From: Endocalyx cinctus | Lineage: Eukaryota; Ascomycota; Sordariomycetes; Amphisphaeriales; Apiosporaceae | Direction: 5' to 3' | DNA: 64,000 nt | Assembly: GCA_001600455.1 (NCBI GenBank) | Contig: BCKC01000001.1 | Location: forward strand, 6,164,441 to 6,228,440 | Shown: one piece after another, positions 45,588 through 56,537 of the stretch | Position numbering within the stretch: the stretch's first letter is position 1 | How the letters are laid out: each line of letters starts with the position of its first letter | Notes under the pieces: generated by a model | What the model was told of the DNA's origin: nothing | Databases searched by the model: none | The model's input: only the letters and a program-made list of their open reading frames with translations | Program-made: the position numbers and the translations under genes

Positions 45588-46600
45588 ATAAAACAATATA
45601 GTCGGCGAACAGCTGCTGTATCTACTGATGTCTGATAAATGACTGAAGAGAATTCTTTTTTCATGCAAATTTTTTTTTGTTGGGGCGGCCCAAATAGTCG
45701 TGGTTTATTGTACGTTGAGTGCAGGTTTTCGAATATTCAGATGCCCAGTAAACCTCGTTATTATTTCTCGAGGGGGGTGTGGTCGAATATAAATAAACTT
45801 TGTATTTAGGTGGTATATGACTCGGCCTGGTATATGCGGGTTTTAGATGTCCACGATCATGAGATCAACTAGGTGGGAAAGTAAAGACAGACAATAGATC
45901 AAAAATGTAATATGACTTCAACATGATATACTTACTACCTCATATAAACTCTCTTCGTGCGTCCGTTTTATAATCTGAGTTTTGAGTCGCGGATAAGACA
46001 CGAGGCCCCTCGATCATCACCATGTCGACATTATTCCTAGAGATAGCTTACTCGCCCAAAGCAAACAGGGTTTCGTATAGAGAATTTAGCAAATCATATA
46101 CCTACTTATAAACTATCAGCACAGTTATTGAAAGAAGGAAGCATGCAAGTGATACGATAAGCCGTCGCGATCACTATTCCCTTAATAGGTTTATATACCC
46201 ATTACGACCTAACTTGAACGATGCCATCCCCACGCAAACCCCGCGTAGCCCTTGGCACATGACCTCTTTTCTAAGTTTTAAAAATAGATAGAATGTCCAC
46301 TGGTCATGTCAAAGGGGATTACGAACCTATTAAGTAATCGCCTATTCCTGGTTATCTATCTGTCACAGCGTTGTAATCAGTCTGTCTACCAATGTACCTA
46401 AGCTGTCGCGATATATACCTCCAACCCATGGACCTTTGGTAGAGAGCTTAGACATCTTCGTCTAGCAAAGCTTCACATTAATTAATCAGAGGTGACGGTT
46501 GATAATCACCGTTGTTGTATTTCCATAAGATTCAAAATTTATTCGGCTGAACTTGTAACGAATTTTCGTAACCAGTTTTTATCGATCGCTTAGTTACGTC
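45588..46600. other. intergenic spacer ACL2 / glutathione transferase
   Basis: A 1-kb AT-rich spacer holding the ACL2 3' UTR and the transferase promoter. Nothing else is supported. Confidence 0.5.
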
Positions 46601-47728
46601 ATGGCGACAAAAACGATTCACGCCGGCCCCGACGATTCCTGGCACGGCGAAGTGGCACCGGGCACTCGCTTCGCTCCGGAAGCAGGACGATATCATTTAT
46701 ACATCGGCCTGTTCTGTCCATTCGCGCACCGCGCGAATATCCTGCGCGTGATGAAGGGCCTCAAATCCGCTATCCCCATCTCTATAGTGAAACCGTATCC
46801 CAAGGGCGACGACAAGGGTTGGCCCGGGTGGGCGTTTCCCGGCGCCGACGGACCGCACGACACCTACGAGGGCTCGACGCCCGACCACCTGTTCGGGTCA
46901 AAGCACCTGCACGAGGTCTATTTCCGCGCCGATAAGGAGTACAAAGGCCGCTACAGCGTCCCGGTGCTGTGGGATACCAAGGAAGGCACCATCGTCAACA
47001 ACGAGAGCCTCGAGCTCCTCCGCTGGATGCAGTCCGGCTTCGACGAGCTGCTACTCGAGGGGAGCGCCGAGAGGAACTTGAGGCTGTACCCGGAGAAGCT
47101 GCGGGCCGAGATCGACGAGGTCAAGACGTGGATGACGCGGGACCTCAACAGCGGCGTTTACAAGGCCGGGTTCGCGACCACGCAGGAGGCGTACGAGGAG
47201 GGCGTGATACCGGTGTTCGCCGCCCTGAACCGGCTCGAAAAGCTGATCCACGAGAACCGGGGCCCGTACGTCCTCGGAAAAGAGCTGACGGAGCTGGACG
47301 TCCTCGCGTACGCTACCGTGATCCGGTTCGACGTCGTGTACGTGCAGCATTTCAAATGCAACTTGGGTACCATCCGAGGTAGCTACCCGGTCATCCACGA
47401 GTGGCTGAAGAATTTATATTGGAACGTCAGGGGGTTTCGGGAGACGACTAATTTTAGACATATCAAAGAAAATGTGAGTGATTTCCCTTATCTGTCTTTT
47501 CGTATATATATGCAATGCGGCGAAAGCACATTATCATGTAGTTAAGCTAAAAGACCATACATATAGTACACCAAGAGTCACGACAAGATCAACCCGCTTG
47601 CTATCACACCCCTCGGCCCTTTCCCGGATATAGAGGAAGGCGTCAATCTTCAATTTGGGGATTTGAAGCCGGGCGAAGTTCGGTATCCTGCTGTCCTTGA
47701 GTACCAGAAAACACTTCCGGATATCTAA
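46601..47728 (+). CDS. omega/xi-class glutathione transferase (glutathionyl-hydroquinone reductase type)
   Basis: Two exons, 46601-47473 and 47567-47728, give 344 aa. The thioredoxin-fold N-terminal domain carries the catalytic cysteine in GLFCPFAHR (Cys39), the CPxxxR signature of xi-class enzymes (yeast Ecm4, bacterial glutathionyl-hydroquinone reductases). The large insert with GWPGWAFP and the HLHEVYFRADKEYKGRYSVP, VPVLWDTKEGTIVNNES segment (cis-Pro and glutathione-contact Glu-Ser) fit. The C-terminal helical domain includes YVLGKELTELDVLAYATVIR, RFDVVYVQHFKCNLGTIRGS and HEWLKNLYWN. Family chemistry: GSH-dependent reduction of glutathionyl-quinones using one cysteine. The last 53 residues, on exon 2 (YTKSHDKINPLAITPLGP...), complete the family's conserved end. 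Exon 1 is markedly GC-rich. Confidence 0.93.
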
Positions 47729-48462
47729 GCTAAATGAAGCGAGGGTATGTTATATATTTTAACTATACAAATTTTGATTTTCTAAAATATCTTCTATTAA
47801 TCCGCTATCTTTCTTCTTTTTTCCCCTCTGTCTTTCTGTTATTTTATACCAGCAGCCCATTTAGCACTCTTGCATGATATAGTACCTCTAAAGCCATAGT
47901 ATCACTGTTTAGCGGCGGATGTAACAGACTTGGAGGAACGCAGTTAAATAATCGTACATAATTTCAATTTTCGCCTTTTGAACATAAAGGAGAGATCGTC
48001 GCTCTTGGCCTATCAGCTATTGCGCAGAATGGCTAAGAAAACCTCCAGTAGAAGCCGTTAAACCGAACCCGCCATGCATTGGGCCGGCAGAACATATCAA
48101 AATACTCACAAAATATGCAGGGATAGAGAGGCAACAGCATCGGCACTGGTACGTTGGATTGTAAGATAAGAAAAATTTTAATCTTGACAGTTTGAGGAGG
48201 CCTGTAGGCATTCACCATTCGTCGAGTGGACAGGTTATCCGACGCCGGATAAATCTATTAATATAGGAGTAAATTGAGATTAAGCGAGTATGCTAGCTCC
48301 CAGCGGCAAATGAGGGAAACAATTGATGGCAGGGTCGTGTATTTATGAGTTATGATCCAGATCATCGCACAAAAGTTATCTTTTTTAGGCCATTCCAACG
48401 ACCAAGAACAATATTTTTTTTTTTTTACGGAAAATATTTGCGCAACGATCATTGCCTTCAAT
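47729..48462. other. intergenic spacer
   Basis: 734 bp between the transferase stop and the DUF1996 start. It contains T-rich tracts, including T13 just before 48430. Short minus-strand frames near 48017-48218 lack support. Confidence 0.5.
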
Positions 48463-49764
48463 ATGTTGTGGAAATCACTCGCGCTTGCGCTCCTCGTAGG
48501 CTATGGCTCCGGCCAGGGGACGATGCCAATGATGCGATTCAGCTGCTCCCGGCTCGTTATCGACCGCCTCGACCCTCTGGTGAGTCCCGGCTCGATCCCG
48601 TCGCCTCACCTGCACCAGATCGTGGGCGGGAACTCATTCAACGCGTCCATGGACCCGGTCACGCACGACCTGCCCTCGAGCTCGACCTGCACCAGCTGCA
48701 CCTTCAGCGAAGACTTCTCGAACTACTGGACGGCGGTCCTGTACTTCCGAGCCCGCAACGGGACGTACAAGCGGGTACCCCAGAGCGTGAGCGAGGGGCT
48801 CGTGGCCGACGGCGGGATCACGGTCTACTACATCCCCTCGCCCGACGAGTCCGCCAACGTGACGGCGTTCCGGCCCGGGTTCCGCATGCTCGTCGGCGAC
48901 GCCGCGTTGCACGAGCCGGGCCCCGCGCGCAAGGTCTGCCATCGCTGCATGCCCAAGACGGGCGACAACAGCAACCTCAACTGCGCCGCCCCCGACAGCC
49001 AGGAGCTCCCGACCGAGTTCTGCGTCGGCGGCATCCGCTCCGTCATCACCTTCCCGACCTGCTGGGACGGCGTCAACCTCGACAGCCCCGACCACAAGAC
49101 CCACGTCGCGTACCCGATCACCTCTGCCGCGGATGTCGGCGTCGGCTCCGATGGTAGCTGTCCCGAGAGTCACCCCGTGAGGATTCCTCAGGTCATGTTT
49201 GAGGTTATGTGGGACGTAAGTAGTTTCTTTTTATGAACTCCTAAAATCTCCCTCACTCTCCTTTTCTTTTTCTTTGTCGTAATGGAGCGAATATTTTACT
49301 GACTAACTTGTCATACAGACGACCCAATTCAACGACCCAGACCTCTGGCCCGAAGACGGCTCTCAGCCATTTGTCTGGAGCACCAACGATCCGTGAGTGC
49401 CACTTTGTCTCACCCATTCACACATATACCCATTTCCGAACTCGGACTTTAGCTAATAACGTGACAGGGATGGATACACGCAACATGGCGACTACGTCTT
49501 CGGCTGGAAGGACGACTCTCTACAACGTGCCATGGATTTCCGCTGCAACGGTGACGTCTGCGATGTGCTCGAGTCTCAGACCTCGGAAGAGGCGATGGCT
49601 TGTACCAAAGACCGCATTGTCCAAGAAGATATCGACGGATGTAAGTGATTAGTTTTATACGCTTTGATTACTTTTTTTTTTCCCCTCGTAAAGTCAAGTT
49701 AACTAACTGCCGCTCAGGGGTTACCGAGATTCCGGGACAGGAGGCTTTGAATATGAAACATTAA
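48463..49764 (+). CDS. secreted DUF1996-domain protein
   Basis: Four exons, 48463-49215, 49319-49392, 49468-49640 and 49718-49764, give 348 aa. I chose the ATG at 48463 ([19 protein letters not shown]) because it provides a signal peptide; an upstream in-frame ATG (48352) lies in low-complexity leader. The DUF1996 pattern is clear: [89 protein letters not shown], then [20 protein letters not shown] and a C-terminal cysteine cluster. The family is common among secreted fungal proteins, often annotated as WSC/DUF1996 wall-associated proteins; its biochemical role is not established. Cysteines are abundant, as expected outside the cell. Three introns of 103, 75 and 77 bp are in phase. Confidence 0.93.
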
Positions 49765-50549
49765 GGTTCGATACCTTCGTAAAAGACGGTTGGATACGCC
49801 TGTAGATTAATTGTTCGACGGATTTGCTTGTTAATTGGGTGATATCTACAGTAATTTCAGCGAGTGGGCTAGATAAATATGATTTTAACATAGAACTTCA
49901 GATTTCTTTGAACAGCCCCGTGATACTTTACTTTTAGGCATGATGATTACTGGTTTAAGTTACCGAGTTATCTTAAAACGTGTTCAGCTCTGGGGTAGAA
50001 GACTGTCTTAATTGGTTGAAGATTGTCTCTCCTGGTGGTCAGCATCGCACCCCCTGTTACACTGGGGCTTATATTTTCAGCAGTACTTTATAACCTATAG
50101 GCATATCGTCGAGTTCTATTTTGAGCATATCGGATCAGGATATATTTCAGCAGTAAGACGCCACCAATTTCATGTCACCTCCTTGCCATCATTTATATAG
50201 AGCTGCAATCTAGAACTCTACATTCTTGATAGTAGTTATTTAGGTACCGAGACACGTTTCGCCTTATCTACTTAGTAATTATTATTCTACAAGATTTGGA
50301 TTTTAATCAGTATCAGCTACTCGGAAAAAAATCTTTTCTACATCTATATACCCAAAGTCTTGTCTTTTTTTATCAAAACTTGTCTGCTTTACAATCTCCC
50401 TTTCACTCTTGCGCTCCAAAAACTTAATCTATTTCCATTCCATATTCTTTCTAGAATGTTTCACATTCATTCTTTCGCTACATAGCCACTTCATACTTCA
50501 ATATTTACGTGACACACATACTCCGCTCTTATGATTTTAGGGATCTGCA
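49765..50549. other. intergenic spacer
   Basis: 785 bp, AT-rich, containing the promoter of the two-pass membrane protein. A repeated TATTTTCAGCAG/TATTTCAGCAG motif occurs near 50070 and 50143. No gene is supported. Confidence 0.45.
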
Positions 50550-52062
50550 ATGTACGCCTCGTTCTTTTCTTATAATTTGACCCGCCCCTACCCGTTTCGC
50601 TGGTATACTCCTGTAGTTATTGTGGGTAAGTATAAAGTAACCGCCTAGATGGCATGATATGTTGTTCGAATAAATACTAAAAGTTTACCACGAATTTCTT
50701 ACAGGCGGTCTCGTTTCTTTCGTGCTCGTGTCATTTCTAAACGTAGCCGCGCAAGGATATGAGCTGCAAACCATCTCATCCGAAAATTTCGCGTCGCCGG
50801 CAACACCCGAGTGGTTCGCTTCATGGCCATCGTGGATCGTCAGCACGAAGGCCGAATGCCAGCCGGCCACGTTCCCACTTTTGAGCCGGCTGTATACTAA
50901 CAATACCGCCGTGTCCTACACGCTGCAAACCGTTTCCAAGACCTGGCCCGACGGATCTTCGTCGAACCTGGGGTCGCTCGCGTACGCGAGCCAGCCGCTG
51001 CGGCTCTGCAATATATCCAAGATCGACATCGACATCACGGTCGACAACCGGGACGGCGGCGTGATCGCGCTGATCCCCGTGGGCGGGACCGTGGCGCCGG
51101 TGATCGACTGCCACATCGACGACGACACGACGATCCAGCTGCAGGGCATATACCAGCCCGTCGGGCCGGCCGCGGACCCGGACGTGGGGTTTTTCCCCGG
51201 CCGGAACGAGACGACCAAGGCCAGCCTGTACTGGGGCGAGTCGCTCATGCGGCTCTACTGGGCCAACCTGATGCAGGAGTTCTTTTGGGCCAACTACTAC
51301 GACGAGGACTACCACTACACGGGCCGGATCACGCTCACGCCCCCGTCCCAGCCGATCACGGCGGAGCAGGCGGAAGCGACGGATTTTTTTAGCGTCTGGT
51401 CCGCTTTCGTGCGGTACAACAGCAGCGGCATCAAGCGGTCTACGGACTACAACCTCTTGCACGGGAACATCTCGGGGCTCTCGACGTCGGACCTGATGCC
51501 GAACATCTGGTCGTCCGTCAACGTCCTCGGCAAGGCGACCTATTTCAGCGCCCTAGCCGACCTCGGACGCCGAGTCGACGACGGGATGCCGAACCTGCTC
51601 GCCGACCCCGAGCTCCTGGGCGACCTGAGCTCGAACCTGACCAACGTGAACCAGAGCCTCAGCTCGCATTTCCGGTTCGGGCTCGGCTCCGGCCTCTCGT
51701 ACGTCTCGTTCGACCCGGCCCGGGACGCGACGAACGTCTCGCTCGGGGTCTCCCCTTCGGTGCTAGCGACGAATTACATGTGCCAGGTGCCGAAGCTGAA
51801 GACGACGGGCGCGCTCATCATCGGCGTCCTGGTGGCCGACCTCGTCTTCCTGCAGGCTATATGGACGCTGTTCAAGCTCTTCGTCGACGGTGTCCTGGTT
51901 TCGAAGAGGCCCGAGGCGAGGAGCTGCGACGCGTGCTGGCATGGTGGGGAAGATGTGCAGTCCGAGGTTGCCCTCTTGGATGTGACGCATAAAGGACAGA
52001 GGGAAATTGATACACGCCGTGAGGGTGAGTATCACACAATATTACATAATGAAGCCAATTAG
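50550..52062 (+). CDS. two-pass membrane glycoprotein, Pezizomycotina-conserved type
   Basis: Two exons, 50550-50625 and 50705-52062, give 477 aa. The short first exon supplies the start MYASFFSYNLTRPYPFRWYT and, across the splice, the first membrane segment (TPVVIVGGLVSFVLVSFLNV). A large outer domain follows with about ten N-glycosylation sequons (for example NNTA, NISK, NETT, NSSG, NLTN, NQSL, NVSL) and cysteines. A second segment (GALIIGVLVADLVFLQAIW) lies near residue 405, ahead of a cytosolic tail (SKRPEARSCDACWHGGEDVQ). Both termini are therefore predicted inside. I recognise the layout from fungal hypothetical proteins but know no function. A GTGAGT near 52024 might be a donor for an extra 3' exon, so the last about 12 residues are uncertain. 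Coding sequence is strongly GC-rich against AT-rich flanks. Confidence 0.8.
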
Positions 52063-54513
52063 TAGATTCAAAGGGTATTGGGTTATATTGGAGTACAAAA
52101 TGGATTATTTAGTAGACATGCAGTTTGGTAAGTGGTTAGAATTGTGAGCTTTGAGAGTATAAATATCATGTACATTAATAAACCTTAGATATCCCCCCCA
52201 ACAGACGAAGGGGCTTTAGGATAGCTAATATTGAAAACATATCTCGTATCACTCAACTCTTGCGACTAACATCTGACACATTTGATCATGATTTTGAAAA
52301 TAGGCATACGAAGATGTTTGTTCCATCACTAAAAATGATGTGTTACTCATCATCGAGCGGGTTGAGACGACGTATATCAACCTATAGCCCATTAGGCCGC
52401 GTTTTGCCTGCGGCATGGCCCACGCCAAGGAATGAATGCAAGATCATGTAATTTTCCTGTCAGCGACATTGGTGAGATGCAGTGGTATCTGTCAGCTTAC
52501 AGCATAATAAGCAGCAGCAGTGATAGCTATACGACCAAAGATCGCCAAACGAAACTTTACTTGAAGTTTATTCCCCGGCGTAGCATGGTGAATTAGGCTA
52601 TATTACCCGGATATTCACAAAAAGGCGGCCCCTTTTAAGTCGAGCAGGTATGAATCGAAACAAACTGCGAAGCCACCAACGTAGCTACGCTGATTGTTCT
52701 TAAGCCGGGGATATGATGACGGGTGGAACGTTATGTAGGATATGCAGCCTAATTAAGGAAATTACTCGTCGGCCTGTTGATATTTACGGTTCTACCGTTG
52801 AAGGAGAACAGAGAGAACGCGGTGATCCCCAGTGCGATTGTCATCATATGCCAAAAATATCTTTGGTGTTATAAGCATAAGTTGAGTCCGCTTGTTCTAA
52901 ATGTATGACGACATTTCCTCACGGATGGTGACGGAGCTTTCGTGCTGACTGAGGTTGAAAACTGCAAGTTTAAATATATGAATCACCACATATTTGCAGG
53001 ATCAAGACTTGAGTGTAACTGCGAGGTATGGGGTGTAGGATGTTTTGAACATGAAATCACCAATGCAACTCCACACCCCGCAAACATATCTACGATCCCA
53101 CCTCATCCAAAGCAGAGGGGACGCGAATCATTTGCGTAACACGAAGTTGCAACTGCGCCGATGGTTATCAAGACGACACACCCCTGACTTTTATCAAACA
53201 ACGAGTATACTAGAATATTGGCATAATACAATTGAGTTTACCATGATAATAAATCTAACATGAGATAGCCAACTAGTCTCCTTAATTGAACCCACTTCGT
53301 GCTTTTTCCACAATACCGAAGTTCGCATCAAAATCGGTGTTCTAGATAAGAGGTCATCAATCTTAGTCATACTCGACATTAAAACATAAGCTATTGCAGT
53401 ATCTGAAGAATCCACTTCAGAACAAGCAATGCCAAGACGGGTGCTATAAATTGGTAGAGATATTGTCCTAAAGCTTGGCCTCCTGAAACAGGGAATCCAA
53501 GAGATAGTCGATACTACGATAATCTATCCATTTGAGCTTATTTACTTACGTTTATAACACCAACCATTATCTTGACTTCTTCTTAAACCCGGTGTCTGGT
53601 TTTTTTTTTTTTTTTTAACCTGATATTGACCTCGTCTACGACTGAAGCGGCTGATTGCCAAGACTGACGTTTCACAGATTGAGTGAGATATTTGAGCAGA
53701 AAAAAAACATACATACATCCATAGCAAGGATCTAGTGAAAACAATCACGTGGTTAATGAATACCGTGTGTGTGTGGTACGGGTACTTATCGAAGGTCATG
53801 GCGGGCGAGATTAGGTATCTACGTATGGTTATGCCCCGATAAACCAAAGCTACGTGGTACCTAATTCTGAAGTCCTTTGCTGGATGTGATAATGTAAGTA
53901 TGCATCGTACGTCACTCTTACCGCACCGCAGTAGAATGTCCCAACCTCTTCAAAAAATTGATTCACTATACTACCGATGAACGGACGCAGGAATTAGAAT
54001 TTATGGATAAGCATAACGTGTTTTTCTTTTTTCCTTTTTTTTTTTTTTTTTCTTTCTCGGAACTATGCGTGTATCTACTAGTTCGACACCAAAGCAAGTA
54101 CCCAGGTAGCTTGAGGTGTGACGGTCTGCATGTGCAAGGGGTCATAGATAAGAACTGTCGGAAGGGAGAGAGATGGTGTAGATCTTTCTTTGACCTCCAT
54201 ATCGATGTGGTCAAATCGTACTCTCCATAAGACATACCCAGGTAAATTGACTGATATGGGCTGAGACTAATTGACTGCATGTCTGCGCTGACGCAAGAGC
54301 TGAATCTTTTGACCCCCGCCGAACAGAGTCAACCTATGAGGCCTTTTTCTTATGCAAGAGTTCCAAAAATAATATACACCATCGATCGCGCTCGTATGAA
54401 TCATATCATTTTACGTATTGTGATGTTCTTTTGAAAGAGAGAGTGAGGGGAAAAAAAGTAGTTTCGTGTAACAAACTGGCAATTCATAACACGCATTCAT
54501 TCGCCTGCGCATC
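52063..54513. other. 2.45-kb gene-free or decayed stretch
   Basis: No supported gene. A minus-strand frame at 53194-53490 (…SEVDSSDTAIAYVLMSSMTK…) looks coding-like and may be a remnant, but I cannot name it. Long T runs occur near 53600 and 54035. Confidence 0.4.
53194..53490 (-). pseudogene. coding-like remnant, unidentified
   Basis: A minus-strand frame of about 99 codons extends upstream of its first ATG (STRLGIACSEVDSSDTAIAY, then TKIDDLLSRTPILMRTSVLW). A CAG acceptor-like site lies just upstream near 53490. The peptide composition is plausible for protein, but no domain is recognised and no other exon could be linked. Confidence 0.2.
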
Positions 54514-56537
54514 ATGGAATCCAAGGATGAGAAGGTTCCCCGCGTTGTCGGGCCGTCACCCAGCACCGACTTCGATCAGGGACAGTCTCAGCTCGGGAAC
54601 TCTCATGACGTTCAAAATTTGACTCTCCTTGGTTACAAACCTGAGTTGCAGAGGAACCGGTCTATGTTCACGTTGCTGTTTCAATCTTTGGCTATCGCTG
54701 CCGTGAGTTCTTTTTATTATTATTATTATTACTCAGACTTCGTATTCGCTTATAAATTTTTGTTGGTCGTTTTCAAGACATCGTTTACTTACAAGCATGG
54801 TTTAGATCCCGTACGGCTTCGGCGGACCTCTCATCAGCGCCATTTACGGAGGTGGTAAGTTTTTTTTTTCCCCTACCTGCGCACTTTAATTTGTTTTCTC
54901 CCCCCTCTCTACGCAAGAAATTGCCGCAATTAACGCCTTCGAAAAAAGGTCAGCTTCCCATGTTTTTGGGATGGATCGTGATCCTGATATTGGATGAGTG
55001 CATTGCTCTGTCTTTGGGCGAATTGGCCTCGAGATATCCAACTTCGGCCGGGCCTTACTATTGGTCCTTTCAGCTAGCGAACCCAAAATACCGCAAGGTG
55101 CTGTCCTTCATTACCGGATGGACCTGGCTTATTGGCAACTGGACCATCACCCTCTCGGTCAACTTCGGCTTCGCTTCCATGCTCGCCGCTACTGTCAACT
55201 TGTACAAGCCCGACTTCGAAGTGACGGCGTGGCAGCTCCTGCTAATCTTTTATGGCTTGTGTCTGCTCACCTTCTGCATCGTCGCGTTCGGGAACAGAAT
55301 CCTACCCATGATCGACGTGGTGTGTGCTGTGTTTACTCTTCTCAGCATTGTGGTGACTCTCATTACCCTATCGGTAACCGCCAAGACAGGCAGACATTCA
55401 CCAAGTTACACTTTGGTATGTATAATTGTTTTTATTACACCCATGTCGAAATGGTAAAAAATTTGTGAACCAGGTTACTTACTCTCACATGCGTGCCAGG
55501 GTCATTACGATACCAGTCTCTCGGGCTGGGGTACATTTTCCTTCTGGATCGGTGTACTTCCTTCTGCTTACACCGTGAGTCGAGCCCTCCCCCCTCGTCA
55601 TCTGTCAGACCAGATTCATAAGCTACCTTAACTGAACAAACAATTGAGAAAGTTTTCGGCTCTCGGCATGATATCTGCCATGGCAGAAGAATGCGGCGAT
55701 CCCACCATCAAGCTACCAAATGCTATATCCCTCTGCGTTCCGGTGGGGGGCATCGCCGGCTTATTTTTCGTAAGAGATCGTGCCAAGAATTTACCCCTGA
55801 ACGTATCATCATGTTGTGCAGCAGCTGCTTACACGATCCCTGAACAGATTATCCCTCTGTGCGCTACGCTCCCTGACCTGGTCGATATCCTCGACGCCCC
55901 TGTAGGCCAAGCGTTACCGTACATTTTCGGCAGAGTCACAGGCTCTCCTGGAGGCGGTCTGGCGCTTACTGTACTTGTGCTTATAATCACGTTATTCTGT
56001 TCCATTTCCATTACCGTAGCTGCGTCTCGATGCACCTGGGCTTTCGCTCGCGACAACGCCATCCCCCTGGCCTCGCTCTGGTCCAGGGTGGACGAGCGCC
56101 ACGGTAGCCCCATCTGGGCGCTGGCCTTGACAACGCTCGTCGAAATGCTTCTCGGGCTCATCAACCTCGGCTCATCCTCCGCCTTCCTCGCATTCGTGTC
56201 GGTGGGCGTTATCGCGCTAGCTTTGTCTTACGGCATACCGGTGACCATCTCCCTGGTGTATAAGCGCAGGGAGGTCAACGGCGCTCGGTGGTCTATGGGT
56301 AAGGAGGCTGGAACGGTCGTAAATATCCTAGCCGTGGTCTGGATTGCGTACGAGGTCGTCTTATTTTCGCTACCTACGGCGCTGCCGGTAACGGCCGCGA
56401 GCATGAATTACGCAATCGTGGTATACGTCGGGTTTATGGTGTTGGCTGCAATTTGGTACATGGTGTATGCTCATAAAGGTAAACTAAAATTCCTCGCTGA
56501 GGAAGGCGTTGGTTTCGGTCTCCAATCCGGCGCCTAA
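54514..56537 (+). CDS. APC-superfamily amino acid/choline-type permease
   Basis: Six exons, 54514-54702, 54806-54854, 54949-55415, 55500-55574, 55653-55769 and 55848-56537, join in phase to 528 aa, the usual size. The cytosolic N-tail includes SHDVQNLTLLGYKPELQRNR, then about 12 membrane segments. Family marks include FTLLFQSLAIAAIPYGFGGP, LISAIYGGGQLPMFLGWIV, DECIALSLGELASRYPTSAG, PYYWSFQLA, SITVAASRCTWAFARDNAIP and GIPVTISLVYKRREV. These fit the fungal GABA/choline permease group of plasma-membrane proton symporters; the substrate is not readable. The exon 3 acceptor (AAAAAAG|GTCAG) lacks a pyrimidine tract. For the last intron the correct acceptor is CTGAACAG at 55847: reading straight through would insert residues absent from the family (GLFF|IIPLCATLP). 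Confidence 0.93.

Noticed and set aside
46969..47382. long overlapping frames in the transferase, DUF1996 and membrane-protein genes (also 48345-49157, 48634-49173, 50821-51462)
   Set aside because: They are shadows caused by high GC at third positions; the accepted frames carry the conserved motifs.
55770..55847. read-through of the permease between exons 5 and 6
   Set aside because: The sequence is open but the inserted residues are absent from the family and it has a GTAAGA...CAG intron that joins in phase.
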